Source: Flavobacteriaceae bacterium UBA2765 (lineage in GTDB: Bacteria; Bacteroidota; Bacteroidia; Flavobacteriales; Flavobacteriaceae). Taken from it: 20,668 bases of DNA. This document shows positions 6,854 to 14,880 of the stretch, one piece after another. The DNA is taken from the NCBI GenBank assembly GCA_002352665.1, contig DEIV01000059.1:474-21141 (forward strand), given 5' to 3'. A program made the position numbers and the translations under genes. The first letter of the stretch is position 1; the number at the start of each line of letters is the position of its first letter. Below the pieces are notes generated by a model, which worked only from the letters and a program-made list of their open reading frames with translations, did no database searches and was not told the origin of the DNA.

Positions 6854-9079
6854 TTAAATCTGACTTATGATTTCATTGAAAGTTTCATCAGGTCTCATAA
6901 TTTCAGAAATTAAGAGATCACTAGGATTGTAATAACCATCAATATTTACTGATTTGCCTTGTATATCATTTAGATTTTTTATGATAGTATTTTCATTAGC
7001 TCTCAATTTTTCAGCTACACTACTAAATTGCATTTTAAGTGCTGTATTGTCATTTTGTTGGGCTAATGCTTCTGCCCAATAAAGGGTCAAGTAAAATTGA
7101 CTGCCTCGATTGTCGAGCTCTCCCACTTTACGTGATGGTGATTTACTTGTTTCTAATAACTTGTCAGTGGCATTATCTAAAGCTTCAGCTAGAATTAATG
7201 CTTTAGAATTAATATTGGTTTTACCATAGTGTTCAAGAGATACAGCTAAGGCTAAAAATTCGCCTAAAGAATCCCATCTTAAATGGTTTTCTGCTAGAAA
7301 TTGTTGAACATGTTTCGGTGCAGAACCACCGGCACCGGTTTCAAATAAACCGCCACCATTCATTAATGGTACTATGGATAGCATTTTGGCACTTGTACCA
7401 ACTTCTAAAATAGGAAAGAGATCCGTTAAATAGTCACGGAGAACATTTCCGGATACTGAAATGGTATCTTTACCATCTTTAAGTCGTGTTAAAGTAAATA
7501 ATGTAGCTTCTTTCGGGGAAAGAATTTTTATTTCTAAATCGGCAGTTTTATAATTCGGTAAATAGGTATTTACTTTTTTAATCAACTCGGCATCATGAGC
7601 ACGATTTTTATCCAACCAAAATATGGTAGGCACCTTAGTAGCTTCCGCTCTGTCAACCGCGAGTTTGATCCAATTTTGAATAGGAGCATCTTTTACTTGA
7701 CACATTCTCCAAATATCACCTTTTTCAACTTTATGCTCCAATAAGACTGCACCGGTAGTATCAATTATTTGAACTTTACCATCATTTTCTATTTCAAAAG
7801 TTTTGTCATGTGAGCCATATTCTTCTGCTTTTTGAGCCATTAAACCCACATTAGGTACTGTACCCATTGTAGTAGGATCAAAAGCACCATGCTTTTTACA
7901 AAAATCTATAGTAGCTTGGTAAATACCGGCATAAGAACTGTCTGGTATTATAGCTTTTGTATCTTGCAAATTACCGTCAATATTCCACATTTGTCCAGAA
8001 GATCTAATCATAGCAGGCATAGAGGCATCTATAATAACATCGCTTGGCACATGTAAATTTGTGATGCCTTTATCAGAATTTACCATGGCTAATCCCGGAC
8101 GATTTTTAAAAGCTTTTTGGATATCTGCATTAATTTCTTTACGTTTATCTTCTGGTAATTCTTCAATTTTTGAGAGCAAGTTTCCGAAGCCATTATTTAC
8201 ATCAACACCTATATCATCTAGAATTGCAGCATGTTTTTCAAATACATTTTTAAAAAATACCCGAACCGCATGTCCAAAAATTATAGGGTCAGAAACCTTC
8301 ATCATAGTACCTTTCATATGTAATGAAAATAGGATACTATTATTTTTAGCATCAGTTATTTCTGTTTCTAAAAATTGCAGCAATGCCTTTTTGCTCATTA
8401 CTGTACTGTCTATTATTTCGCCTTTCAATAAAGGGAGATCAACTTTAAGAATTGAAATATTTCCTGAATGGTCAGTATATTGTATTTTTACTGTTGTGGC
8501 TTTTGGTAGTGTTACGGATTTTTCATTATGAAAAAAATCACCATGATCCATAGTAGCTACATGAGTTTTTGATTTGTTTGACCATGCACCCATGGTATGT
8601 GGATTTCTTTTTGCGTAATTTTTAACAGCTTTTGGGGCACGTCTATCAGAGTTTCCTTCTCTAAGAACAGGATTAACGGCACTACCTTTAATTTTATTAT
8701 AACGAGATTTTATATCTTTTTCTACATCATTTATAGGTTCATCAGGGTAGTTAGGTAAGTTATAACCTTGAGATTGTAACTCCTTTATTGCTGCTTTTAA
8801 TTGAGGTATAGAGGCACTAATATTAGGTAGTTTAATAATATTAGCTTCAGGTTTTTTTACCAACTCACCTAATTCTGCTAAGGCATCGGCTACTTTTTGA
8901 TCATTCTTTAAAAAATCAGGAAAAGTGGCTAAAATCCTAGCGGCTAAAGAAATATCTTTAGATTCAATTTGTATATCAGCAGATTTTGTAAATGCTTTGA
9001 TTATAGGAAGAAATGAAGCAGTTGCTAAGGCTGGTGCTTCATCTGTTTTAGTGTAATATATTGGTGAAGATTTAGACAT
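6854..9079 (-). CDS. icd: NADP-dependent isocitrate dehydrogenase, monomeric type
   Basis: The enzyme oxidises isocitrate to 2-oxoglutarate and CO2 with NADP+ in the TCA cycle. At 741 residues it has the normal length of the monomeric (about 80 kDa) class, which is unrelated in length to the roughly 415-residue homodimeric enzyme. It begins with the family's typical SSPIYYTKTDEAPALATASF. The substrate loop at about residues 131-160 carries Ser133, Asn136, Arg140 and Arg146, offset by one from the residues I recall for the Azotobacter enzyme. The GNSDRRAPKAVKNYAKRNPH and HTMGAWSNKSKTHVATMDHG stretches are diagnostic. The C-terminal half includes TIFWLDKNRAHDAEL, GGLFETGAGGSAPKHVQQF and LDNRGSQFYLTLYWAEALA. 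The gene has its own promoter candidate and terminator, so it is probably monocistronic. I see no damage. Confidence 0.97.
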   Translation of the reverse strand: MSKSSPIYYTKTDEAPALATASFLPIIKAFTKSADIQIESKDISLAARILATFPDFLKNDQKVADALAELGELVKKPEANIIKLPNISASIPQLKAAIKELQSQGYNLPNYPDEPINDVEKDIKSRYNKIKGSAVNPVLREGNSDRRAPKAVKNYAKRNPHTMGAWSNKSKTHVATMDHGDFFHNEKSVTLPKATTVKIQYTDHSGNISILKVDLPLLKGEIIDSTVMSKKALLQFLETEITDAKNNSILFSLHMKGTMMKVSDPIIFGHAVRVFFKNVFEKHAAILDDIGVDVNNGFGNLLSKIEELPEDKRKEINADIQKAFKNRPGLAMVNSDKGITNLHVPSDVIIDASMPAMIRSSGQMWNIDGNLQDTKAIIPDSSYAGIYQATIDFCKKHGAFDPTTMGTVPNVGLMAQKAEEYGSHDKTFEIENDGKVQIIDTTGAVLLEHKVEKGDIWRMCQVKDAPIQNWIKLAVDRAEATKVPTIFWLDKNRAHDAELIKKVNTYLPNYKTADLEIKILSPKEATLFTLTRLKDGKDTISVSGNVLRDYLTDLFPILEVGTSAKMLSIVPLMNGGGLFETGAGGSAPKHVQQFLAENHLRWDSLGEFLALAVSLEHYGKTNINSKALILAEALDNATDKLLETSKSPSRKVGELDNRGSQFYLTLYWAEALAQQNDNTALKMQFSSVAEKLRANENTIIKNLNDIQGKSVNIDGYYNPSDLLISEIMRPDETFNEIISQI

Positions 9080-9126
9080 GTATTATTGATTTATTTTTAA
9101 TAAAATATAATATTATTTTGTGTTTA

Positions 9127-9160
9127 CAAATCTACTAATAAAAGCCGTAATTGTTATCAA
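9127..9160 (-). promoter_or_regulatory. Candidate Bacteroidota-type promoter for icd
   Basis: On the minus strand, TTG (9160-9158), a 23-base spacer and TAGATTTG (9134-9127) fit the TTG-N(17-23)-TAnnTTTG promoter described for flavobacteria, at the long end of the spacing. Transcription would start near 9120, giving an untranslated leader of about 40 bases before the ATG at 9079. Confidence 0.45.
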
Positions 9161-9272
9161 TCTATACTAGATAAATAATAGTTTACATGTTATTTTTTAG
9201 AATAATTTTTTCAATATATAATGGATTGTTGTAATTGTTTGAAAAGTGAAGTATTAAACAAATGAAATAAAA

Positions 9273-9299
9273 AAAAGCACCTTTTTTTAAGGTGCTTTT
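9273..9299 (-). terminator. Strong intrinsic terminator hairpin
   Basis: Arms AAAAGCACCTT (9273-9283) and AAGGTGCTTTT (9289-9299) give an 11-bp stem with a 5-base loop. On the minus strand the stem runs into eight T residues. It lies about 290 bp after the glycosyltransferase stop and would prevent read-through into icd. It could also end an unseen transcript from the gap. Confidence 0.8.
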
Positions 9300-9523
9300 A
9301 AAATTGTTCTTTATAATAATTTATCATTTAAGGATTGTGTGCTTAACACTGAATAGATAAGAATAAAGAACAATATAAAATTAGAATCTAAATCTCATAG
9401 TAATATTCAAAATAAAAACAAAAAGGGGTAATTTTAATTTTGAATCAAGATTCTAATGCTAAAAGTACAATTAATAGGCTTGGTAGGGATTAAATAAAAA
9501 GGTTAACTTTTCAACTGGCTATT

Positions 9524-9559
9524 AACACAGGTTATTAACAATTGTTAATAACCTGTGTT
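9524..9559. repeat. Perfect 36-bp palindrome after the glycosyltransferase gene
   Basis: The left arm AACACAGGTTATTAACAA (9524-9541) is followed immediately by its exact reverse complement (9542-9559) without a spacer. It begins 32 bp after the stop codon at 9592. It could form a very stable RNA stem or a DNA cruciform. No T-run follows on either strand, so it is not a classical intrinsic terminator. Confidence 0.85.
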
Positions 9560-9591
9560 TGAAAATTCTTTATGATTCCTATTGAAATTTT

Positions 9592-10560
9592 TTATTGTAG
9601 ATTTCCTTTTGGGGCATTAAAAATGTCATATTGTATAGCTTGAAGTATCAGTTGAAATCCCAAAATTATGGATAAAGTAACAATCATAATCGTTCCAGTT
9701 GGAGCTAGTATGTTTAGTGAAGCATAATATATCCAATTATAAATTCCAAGTACTAAGCCAAATAAAAATAATGGGAATCCAAAAATGATATAAATTGATC
9801 CAATATTAAAATCATATAAAAAATATTCTTTTAAAATTCGTTTTAAAAAAGTTTTAGACAAGTTTCCAATAAAAACGAATACCATTTTAGACACATTCAT
9901 ATTAGATTTTTCATCTCCATATATGGCAGGCATAGGAACATCTGTAATTGGGGTTTTTTGAAAATAAAATTCAGCGAGTAAAGAAGTTTCAAAATAGTAT
10001 CTATTAGAAAGTTTTGAAAAATCTATTTTATCTAAAATACGTGTATTGATGGCTATAAACCCATTAGTAGGATCAAAATTATGCCAATAACCTGTCGCCA
10101 TTTTCACTAAAAACGATAGTATTAAATTTCCTATTTTTCTTGTAGTGGGCATTTTTTTTAAAGCTTTTAAATCTTTAAATCGATTTCCTTTAGCCACCAT
10201 AGCTTCATTGGTAATCAATGGTGTTAACAGATTTGGAATATAATTCAAATCCATTTGATTGTCTGCATCAACTTTAATTAAAATTTCAATTCCAATTTCC
10301 ATAGCATAGTCAAATCCTTTTTTCGTGGCACCACCAACGCCTAAATTAATTTCATTTTGCAGAAAATGGCATTTAGTGTTAGCATTAACGGTCGACAAAA
10401 TTTCTTGTTCTGGTAGGGCTTCTAAGCTTTTGTCATTAACAATAATTACTGCATCAACATAATCAGGTAGTTTAGCTATAACTTTTACAATTTGTTTAGA
10501 CGCATTATAATAAGGTATAACGACAGCTATTTTATGATCATAAAATATATTTTTATTCAT
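9592..10560 (-). CDS. Family 2 glycosyltransferase, polyprenyl-phosphate sugar synthase-like
   Basis: The 322-residue protein has a GT-A fold N-terminus with KIAVVIPYYNAS (residues 10-21), an early Asp in VIIVNDKS, and the metal-binding DADNQMD at 98-104. The sequence DPTNGFIAINTRIL resembles the acceptor region of dolichyl/undecaprenyl-phosphate sugar synthases. Two hydrophobic helices lie near the C-terminus (SIYIIFGFPLFLFGLVLGIY and TGTIMIVTLSIILGFQLILQ), and the protein ends YDIFNAPKGNLQ. This layout matches enzymes that move a sugar from a nucleotide donor to a polyprenyl phosphate on the inner face of the plasma membrane. The particular sugar cannot be told. Its ATG overlaps the stop of the preceding GT-C/TPR gene by 8 bp (ATGAATAA), so the two are translationally coupled. 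This suggests that it makes the lipid-linked donor for that protein. Confidence 0.85.
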   Translation of the reverse strand: MNKNIFYDHKIAVVIPYYNASKQIVKVIAKLPDYVDAVIIVNDKSLEALPEQEILSTVNANTKCHFLQNEINLGVGGATKKGFDYAMEIGIEILIKVDADNQMDLNYIPNLLTPLITNEAMVAKGNRFKDLKALKKMPTTRKIGNLILSFLVKMATGYWHNFDPTNGFIAINTRILDKIDFSKLSNRYYFETSLLAEFYFQKTPITDVPMPAIYGDEKSNMNVSKMVFVFIGNLSKTFLKRILKEYFLYDFNIGSIYIIFGFPLFLFGLVLGIYNWIYYASLNILAPTGTIMIVTLSIILGFQLILQAIQYDIFNAPKGNLQ

Positions 10561-12922
10561 TTGTCTTTATTTGATGTATAGAAAAATTCAAATTACCTTT
10601 TGCAAGCTTATGGTCAGGTTCTAGTTTTAATGCATTGTTACATGCCCTAATTGCTTGATCATATTCTTTTAATTGATTGTAGGCAGCACACATGTTGCTG
10701 TAGGCATTCGCACTAGGTATAATTTCAATAGACCTTTTGGCTGCCTCAATACATGTTTCATATCTACCTTCTTTATAGCATTTTAAACTAAAATTTAAAA
10801 AATCGTTAGCTGTTTTCAAATTTGATGGAAAATCATTTTTAATACTTTTTTTATTTTTGGCTGCTATGGCATTTTCTAAATTGTTTTTTGCCAATTTATA
10901 TTTCGGATTAATTTCTAGAGCTTTCTGATAGGCTTTAATGGCTTTATCGTATGCACCTAATTTAAAATTAGCAATACCTATATTATTATAGGCCTCAGGA
11001 TAATTATTTTTAAGTTTTAGTGCTTCCTGAGCAAACTTTATAGTGTTCTCGAATTGATGATATTGAAAATATTTTAAACTTAAATCAAGATATTTAGCGG
11101 GAGTTGGAGCTTTACTAATATCTTCTTCAATTGTTGAAAAAATTGATTTTTTATTTAAGGCAATATCTAAATATTTTTTAGCCTTCGGATCATTTGGAGA
11201 TTTTTTCAAAACTTTTTTTGCATAAACTTTTAAATTTTCCCAATCATTTGTTTTGTGATAAACTTCAAACAAAGTAGTTTGGGCTATGGCATAACTAGGC
11301 GACAATTTTAAAGCTTCAAGTAAATGTACTTTTGCTTCTTCGTATTTCTCTTGTTTTACTAAGAATCTACCATAATAATACCAACTAATATGTTTTGATG
11401 GATCAATTTTAAGGGCCTTTTTAAAATAATTTTCTGCCTCTTTTTTATTGCCTGTTGAATTTTTTAGAATCCCTAAATTTATATATAAATTAACATAATT
11501 TGGGCTAAATTCTAATGCCTTTAAGTATTGCTTTTCTGCATTGATAAAATCTCCTCTTGCCATTAGAGCTAGTCCATAATTCATTAATCCACGACCATTT
11601 TTTGGACTTTTAATAGAGACATCTTTCCATAGCGTTAAATCGTTTTTCCATACTTTATTACGTTCTCTAATACCATAAGTATTCAATCCAAGAAAAGCAA
11701 CAAGAAGGACTGCAAGAATAGTTTTTGCCGATCTTTTTTTGAGCAGAGAAAAGAAGTACTTATCTAATAGATATTTAACACCAAATACAAAGGCTATAGT
11801 TAGTCCAATATAAGGTATAAAACTGCGATGATCATTCAGTACTTCAGCGAAGGGTATAAATGAAGAAGTGGGTAATAATGTTATAAAAAACCATAGAATA
11901 CCAAAAGAATACAACCGTGTATTATTATTTTTGGATGCTTTTAATGCGCTATAAAATAATACCAGTACTATAATTATTCCGGTGATAGCTCTGTAATCGA
12001 AAATCGAAGTATAAACTTCCCAGTCGGTATCCGCCGAAAGGTTATATGGAATAAAATAAGTTAAGATATAATGAGCCATTACCATTGGTTGTGTAATTAA
12101 ATAATTGTATTTACTTAATCCTCCGGGAGAAAAAGTATCAGGTAACATGGTTGTGTAAAAAGCGTAAAAAGCAATTGTTAAAATAAAAGCGGGGAGTACT
12201 TTTTTAAAGGACTTTATACATTTTTTAAATTCACTTTTTCTATAAAAATGCAAAAGATTAACTTGCTCTTCAAACAGAAGTAGATATAATAGTAAAACGG
12301 GTGCAAATACAAATGCCATTTCCTTCGCGAAAAACCCTATTAACGGAAATATTAAATAGATAAACTTACTACGCCAAAATCCACCATGTATAAATGCTAC
12401 TAATCCTGCCATAACGAATAATCCGGATGTAATTTCGGCTCGTTGAATAATATAATTGACAGTTTCTGCATTGGCACATAATAACCCAAAAATAGCTGCA
12501 CATAACAATCCCCAATATTGATTATAAATTGAGAAATTCAATTTATCAAGCAGTTTTTTTACAAATACTCCTATTAATAAACATACAATTAGAAATGTTA
12601 TAAAAATATGAATATGAAATGCTTTTGTATGTAAACCACCTGCAAGTTTATAATCAATTGCATTTTCTAATGTGGTATAAGGGCGGTAGCTCTGATTTGT
12701 TGAAAGAGAACTAAAAGTAGTGGCGTCTTTAAAAAAATGAACAACATTTATTTCTTGTATAGCACTATTCGTTTTTATGGTATGGCTATCATCAAAATGA
12801 AAGGAATTTGAAAAGTGATTGGAATAAGCAAAAAAGATAGCTAAAAAAACTAAAGAAGATAATAAAATAAAAATTGCTTTTTTATGTAAAATATTTGGTT
12901 TTTTTTGTTTTAAGCTATGCAT
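10553..12922 (-). CDS. TMTC-like GT-C membrane glycosyltransferase with TPR tail
   Basis: The 789-residue protein has two parts. Residues 1 to about 420 carry around ten hydrophobic segments. An acidic pair in the first outer loop (FHFDDSHTI, Asp44-Asp45) is the usual GT-C catalytic or metal position. SYRPYTTLENAIDY, IIQRAEITSGLF, FFAKEMAFVF and NDHRSFIPYIGL also resemble TMTC/PMT O-mannosyltransferase homologues. Residues about 440-789 hold around eight TPR units, such as AEKQYLKALEFSPNY, AENYFKKALKIDPS, AIKAYQKALEINPKY and AIRACNNALKLEPDH. GT-C enzymes transfer sugar from a polyprenyl-phosphate donor to proteins or glycans on the outer side of the membrane, and the TPRs may hold acceptor proteins. 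Transfer activity is inferred. A membrane-anchored TPR protein without catalysis is possible. The overlapping downstream GT2 gene fits a donor synthase. Confidence 0.78.
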   Translation of the reverse strand: MHSLKQKKPNILHKKAIFILLSSLVFLAIFFAYSNHFSNSFHFDDSHTIKTNSAIQEINVVHFFKDATTFSSLSTNQSYRPYTTLENAIDYKLAGGLHTKAFHIHIFITFLIVCLLIGVFVKKLLDKLNFSIYNQYWGLLCAAIFGLLCANAETVNYIIQRAEITSGLFVMAGLVAFIHGGFWRSKFIYLIFPLIGFFAKEMAFVFAPVLLLYLLLFEEQVNLLHFYRKSEFKKCIKSFKKVLPAFILTIAFYAFYTTMLPDTFSPGGLSKYNYLITQPMVMAHYILTYFIPYNLSADTDWEVYTSIFDYRAITGIIIVLVLFYSALKASKNNNTRLYSFGILWFFITLLPTSSFIPFAEVLNDHRSFIPYIGLTIAFVFGVKYLLDKYFFSLLKKRSAKTILAVLLVAFLGLNTYGIRERNKVWKNDLTLWKDVSIKSPKNGRGLMNYGLALMARGDFINAEKQYLKALEFSPNYVNLYINLGILKNSTGNKKEAENYFKKALKIDPSKHISWYYYGRFLVKQEKYEEAKVHLLEALKLSPSYAIAQTTLFEVYHKTNDWENLKVYAKKVLKKSPNDPKAKKYLDIALNKKSIFSTIEEDISKAPTPAKYLDLSLKYFQYHQFENTIKFAQEALKLKNNYPEAYNNIGIANFKLGAYDKAIKAYQKALEINPKYKLAKNNLENAIAAKNKKSIKNDFPSNLKTANDFLNFSLKCYKEGRYETCIEAAKRSIEIIPSANAYSNMCAAYNQLKEYDQAIRACNNALKLEPDHKLAKGNLNFSIHQIKTNE

Positions 12923-13283
12923 TCAAATTAACATTTTTACGAGGTGCTACAATTTTAATAATATATTTTAAGTAAACACTATTTTTTAAGATTATAAAAG
13001 TAATAAATAAACGTGAAATATAATTTGGCTTATTTAAAAGATCAAATTTAGTAATTATCAAAATTAAGTGATAATAATTATTAAAAATAACTTAATATGA
13101 ATACCAAATAATTTTCAAAATTTTTGGGTCTAGGTATACAATGTTTTATTAAAAGTAACTTATATTTGAATTGATAAATAAGAAATATGAAATAAGTTCT
13201 GATAATTTTATACTAGTTTGACAAATTATTAATTTAAGAGGGAATAATTATTTAGAAAGCCCAACCAGATAAATTTAGTTTTT
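12923..13283. other. 361-bp divergent intergenic region, TPR/GT-C gene and GH140 gene
   Basis: No coding frame of note is present. The region must hold the promoters of both divergent genes. TATATTTG at 13161-13168 (plus) and TAAATTTG at 13050-13043 (minus) match the -7 consensus TAnnTTTG. Neither has a TTG at the right distance upstream, so both are weak. A TTGACA at 13218-13223 is also present but has no well-placed partner. I see no operator repeat. Confidence 0.4.
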
Positions 13284-14705
13284 ATGAAAAAAATAGTTGT
13301 TATTGTCATTTGTTTATTAGCCGTTACTAATTTGTTGTCTCAATCATTGACTATAAGTGATGATGGAAGGTTTATTGAAAATCAAGAGGGAAAACCTTTT
13401 TTATGGATTGGAGATACGGCATGGGAATTATTTCATAAATTAGATAGGGAAGAGGCTATTGATTATCTCACCATAAGGGCAAAACAGGGATTTACCTTAA
13501 TTCAGGCAGTTGTATTGGCTGAAAATGATGGGCTAAAAATACCAAATAGTTATGGTGAAATTCCGTTAATTGATCTTGATCCTGAAAAACCCAATGAAAA
13601 TTACTTTAAACATGTAGATTTTATTGTTGACAAAGCAAATGATCTGGGCTTGGTTGTAGGATTACTTCCTACCTGGGGAGATAAAGTCTTTTCACTTCAT
13701 CCGGGTGCTGGTCCCGTAGTCTTTAATGCAAAGAATGCTAAAACTTATGGTGAATATCTTGGAAATAGATATAAAGATAAATCTATAGTTTGGATACTTG
13801 GTGGTGATAGAGATATTGCAAATAGTGAAGTACTAGAAGTTTGGCGTGCAATGGCAAAAGGATTACATAAGGGTGATAAAGGCAGCCATCTAATTACTTA
13901 CCATCCCAGAGGCGGCAGTTCTTCATCTAATTTTATACATAACGAATCTTGGTTAGATTTTAATATGTATCAAAGTGGTCACGGTGATAAATTTAATAAA
14001 GTTTATCAATGGGCTGAAACCGATTATTTAAAAGACCCAAAGAAACCTTTTGTTGATGGAGAACCTGCTTATGAGGGCATTTCTGTTAAGTTCTGGGAAT
14101 TTTGTGATTTTAAAACGCCAAAAAAGGTTCCTGAAAAAGTTTTAGACGATAATGGTATTATAAAGGACGCATCATATTTTCAAAAGGGATTCTTCACAGA
14201 TTATGATATACGTGTTCATGCATATTGGGATTTTCTTTCCGGAGCATGTGGTTATACCTATGGCAATAATGCTGTTTGGCAGATGTTCAAAAAAGGAGGA
14301 GCTATATCAATACCGTGTATTGCAGATTGGTATACATCTTTGACCCATGATGGAGCAAGTCAGTTGATACATTTAAAAAAAATATTTGAAGTCTATTCTA
14401 TTTCAAAATTACAGCCGGATCAATCCATTATTTATGGGATAAACCCTCATAATGAAGAGCATATTAGAGCAGCTAAATCATCTGAGGGGAAATGGGTTTT
14501 GATTTACTTATCAAAAGGGCAAAAAGTTAAAGTTGTGATGCATAAGGTTCTTGACAAAACTGTTATAGCTAATTGGTATAATCCAAAAGATGGTACTATG
14601 ACAGCTATTGGCGAGTTTTCAAATCGAGAAATTTTGGAATTCTCACCTCCATCTAGTGGTATTGGTAATGATTGGTTATTAATTTTAGAAGGTAAAAATC
14701 TCTGA
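13284..14705 (+). CDS. Exported GH140-like glycoside hydrolase (DUF4038/apiosidase-like)
   Basis: The 473-residue protein starts with a signal peptide (MKKIVVIVICLLAVTNLLSQ). The catalytic TIM-barrel region, about residues 22-375, shows the DUF4038 pattern: GKPFLWIGDTAWELFHKL, REEAIDYLTIRAKQGFTLIQ, IVWILGGDRD and KPFVDGEPAYEG. Asp175 in GGDRD and Glu260 in VDGE sit where the acid/base and nucleophile of GH140 enzymes are expected. Residues about 385-470 match the small beta-domain that follows in this family (annotated as a putative collagen-binding domain in Pfam), with GKWVLIYLSKGQKV and WYNPKDGTM. GH140 founding members cleave apiose from rhamnogalacturonan II, but most relatives are uncharacterised, so the substrate is open. 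This is the only plus-strand gene, and it converges on the six-gene cluster. No SusC/SusD pair is nearby, so it is not in a classical polysaccharide utilisation locus within the window. Confidence 0.85.
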   Translation: MKKIVVIVICLLAVTNLLSQSLTISDDGRFIENQEGKPFLWIGDTAWELFHKLDREEAIDYLTIRAKQGFTLIQAVVLAENDGLKIPNSYGEIPLIDLDPEKPNENYFKHVDFIVDKANDLGLVVGLLPTWGDKVFSLHPGAGPVVFNAKNAKTYGEYLGNRYKDKSIVWILGGDRDIANSEVLEVWRAMAKGLHKGDKGSHLITYHPRGGSSSSNFIHNESWLDFNMYQSGHGDKFNKVYQWAETDYLKDPKKPFVDGEPAYEGISVKFWEFCDFKTPKKVPEKVLDDNGIIKDASYFQKGFFTDYDIRVHAYWDFLSGACGYTYGNNAVWQMFKKGGAISIPCIADWYTSLTHDGASQLIHLKKIFEVYSISKLQPDQSIIYGINPHNEEHIRAAKSSEGKWVLIYLSKGQKVKVVMHKVLDKTVIANWYNPKDGTMTAIGEFSNREILEFSPPSSGIGNDWLLILEGKNL

Positions 14706-14878
14706 TACGTATGTCCAAAAAAAAAGTTCCAAAAAAGCCGCAAAGAAAATGATGAAAATCATTATTAGCAATAAAACTAAAGCATCGAAAATTGCCCTAT
14801 AAATTCTACTATTAACATGCCTAAAATTCCTATAGAACCAATAATATATAGAAATCTATATTTATTTGTTCCATCATA
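14685..14878 (-). pseudogene. Possible remnant of a small membrane protein gene
   Basis: Two hydrophobic stretches in different minus-strand frames read like one two-helix membrane protein. Frame 1 runs from about 14878 to a TAG at 14777 (DGTNKYRFLYIIGSIGILGM, then LIVEFIGQFSML-stop). Frame 2 continues after the TTTTCGATGC at about 14787 (AIFDALVLLLIMIFIIFFAA, then FLELFFWTYVSE) to a TAA at 14685. One extra T in the T-run at about 14787-14790 would join them as ...VEFIGQFFDALVLL.... Frame 1 has no start codon of its own, although ATGs at 14877 and 14874 lie in another frame, so a second lesion is likely. The piece directly follows the phosphotriesterase-like gene and overlaps the end of GH140 by 21 bp. 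It could also be chance hydrophobic AT-rich DNA. Confidence 0.35.
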
Positions 14879-14880
14879 TT

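Larger units (their letters stand above)
9080..9591. other. 512-bp intergenic region between the glycosyltransferase gene and icd
   Basis: No convincing open reading frame is present on either strand. It contains, from right to left on the minus strand, a perfect 36-bp palindrome just after the glycosyltransferase stop, about 220 bp of unexplained AT-rich sequence (9301-9523), a strong terminator hairpin, and the icd promoter candidate. A small RNA ending at the terminator is conceivable, but I see no matching promoter for it. Confidence 0.6.

Noticed and set aside
8061..8531. A 156-codon plus-strand open frame
   Set aside because: It lies wholly antisense within icd, a well-conserved enzyme, and its translation has no recognisable family features.
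13218..13248. TTGACA followed by AATAAT as a sigma-70 promoter for the GH140 gene
   Set aside because: Flavobacteria do not generally use the E. coli-type consensus, the spacing is 19 bp, and no TAnnTTTG box stands at the right distance.
14504..14743. A 79-codon minus-strand frame overlapping the end of the GH140 gene
   Set aside because: It is mostly antisense to an intact catalytic-family protein and has no domain features. The hydrophobic remnant noted there is in a different frame.
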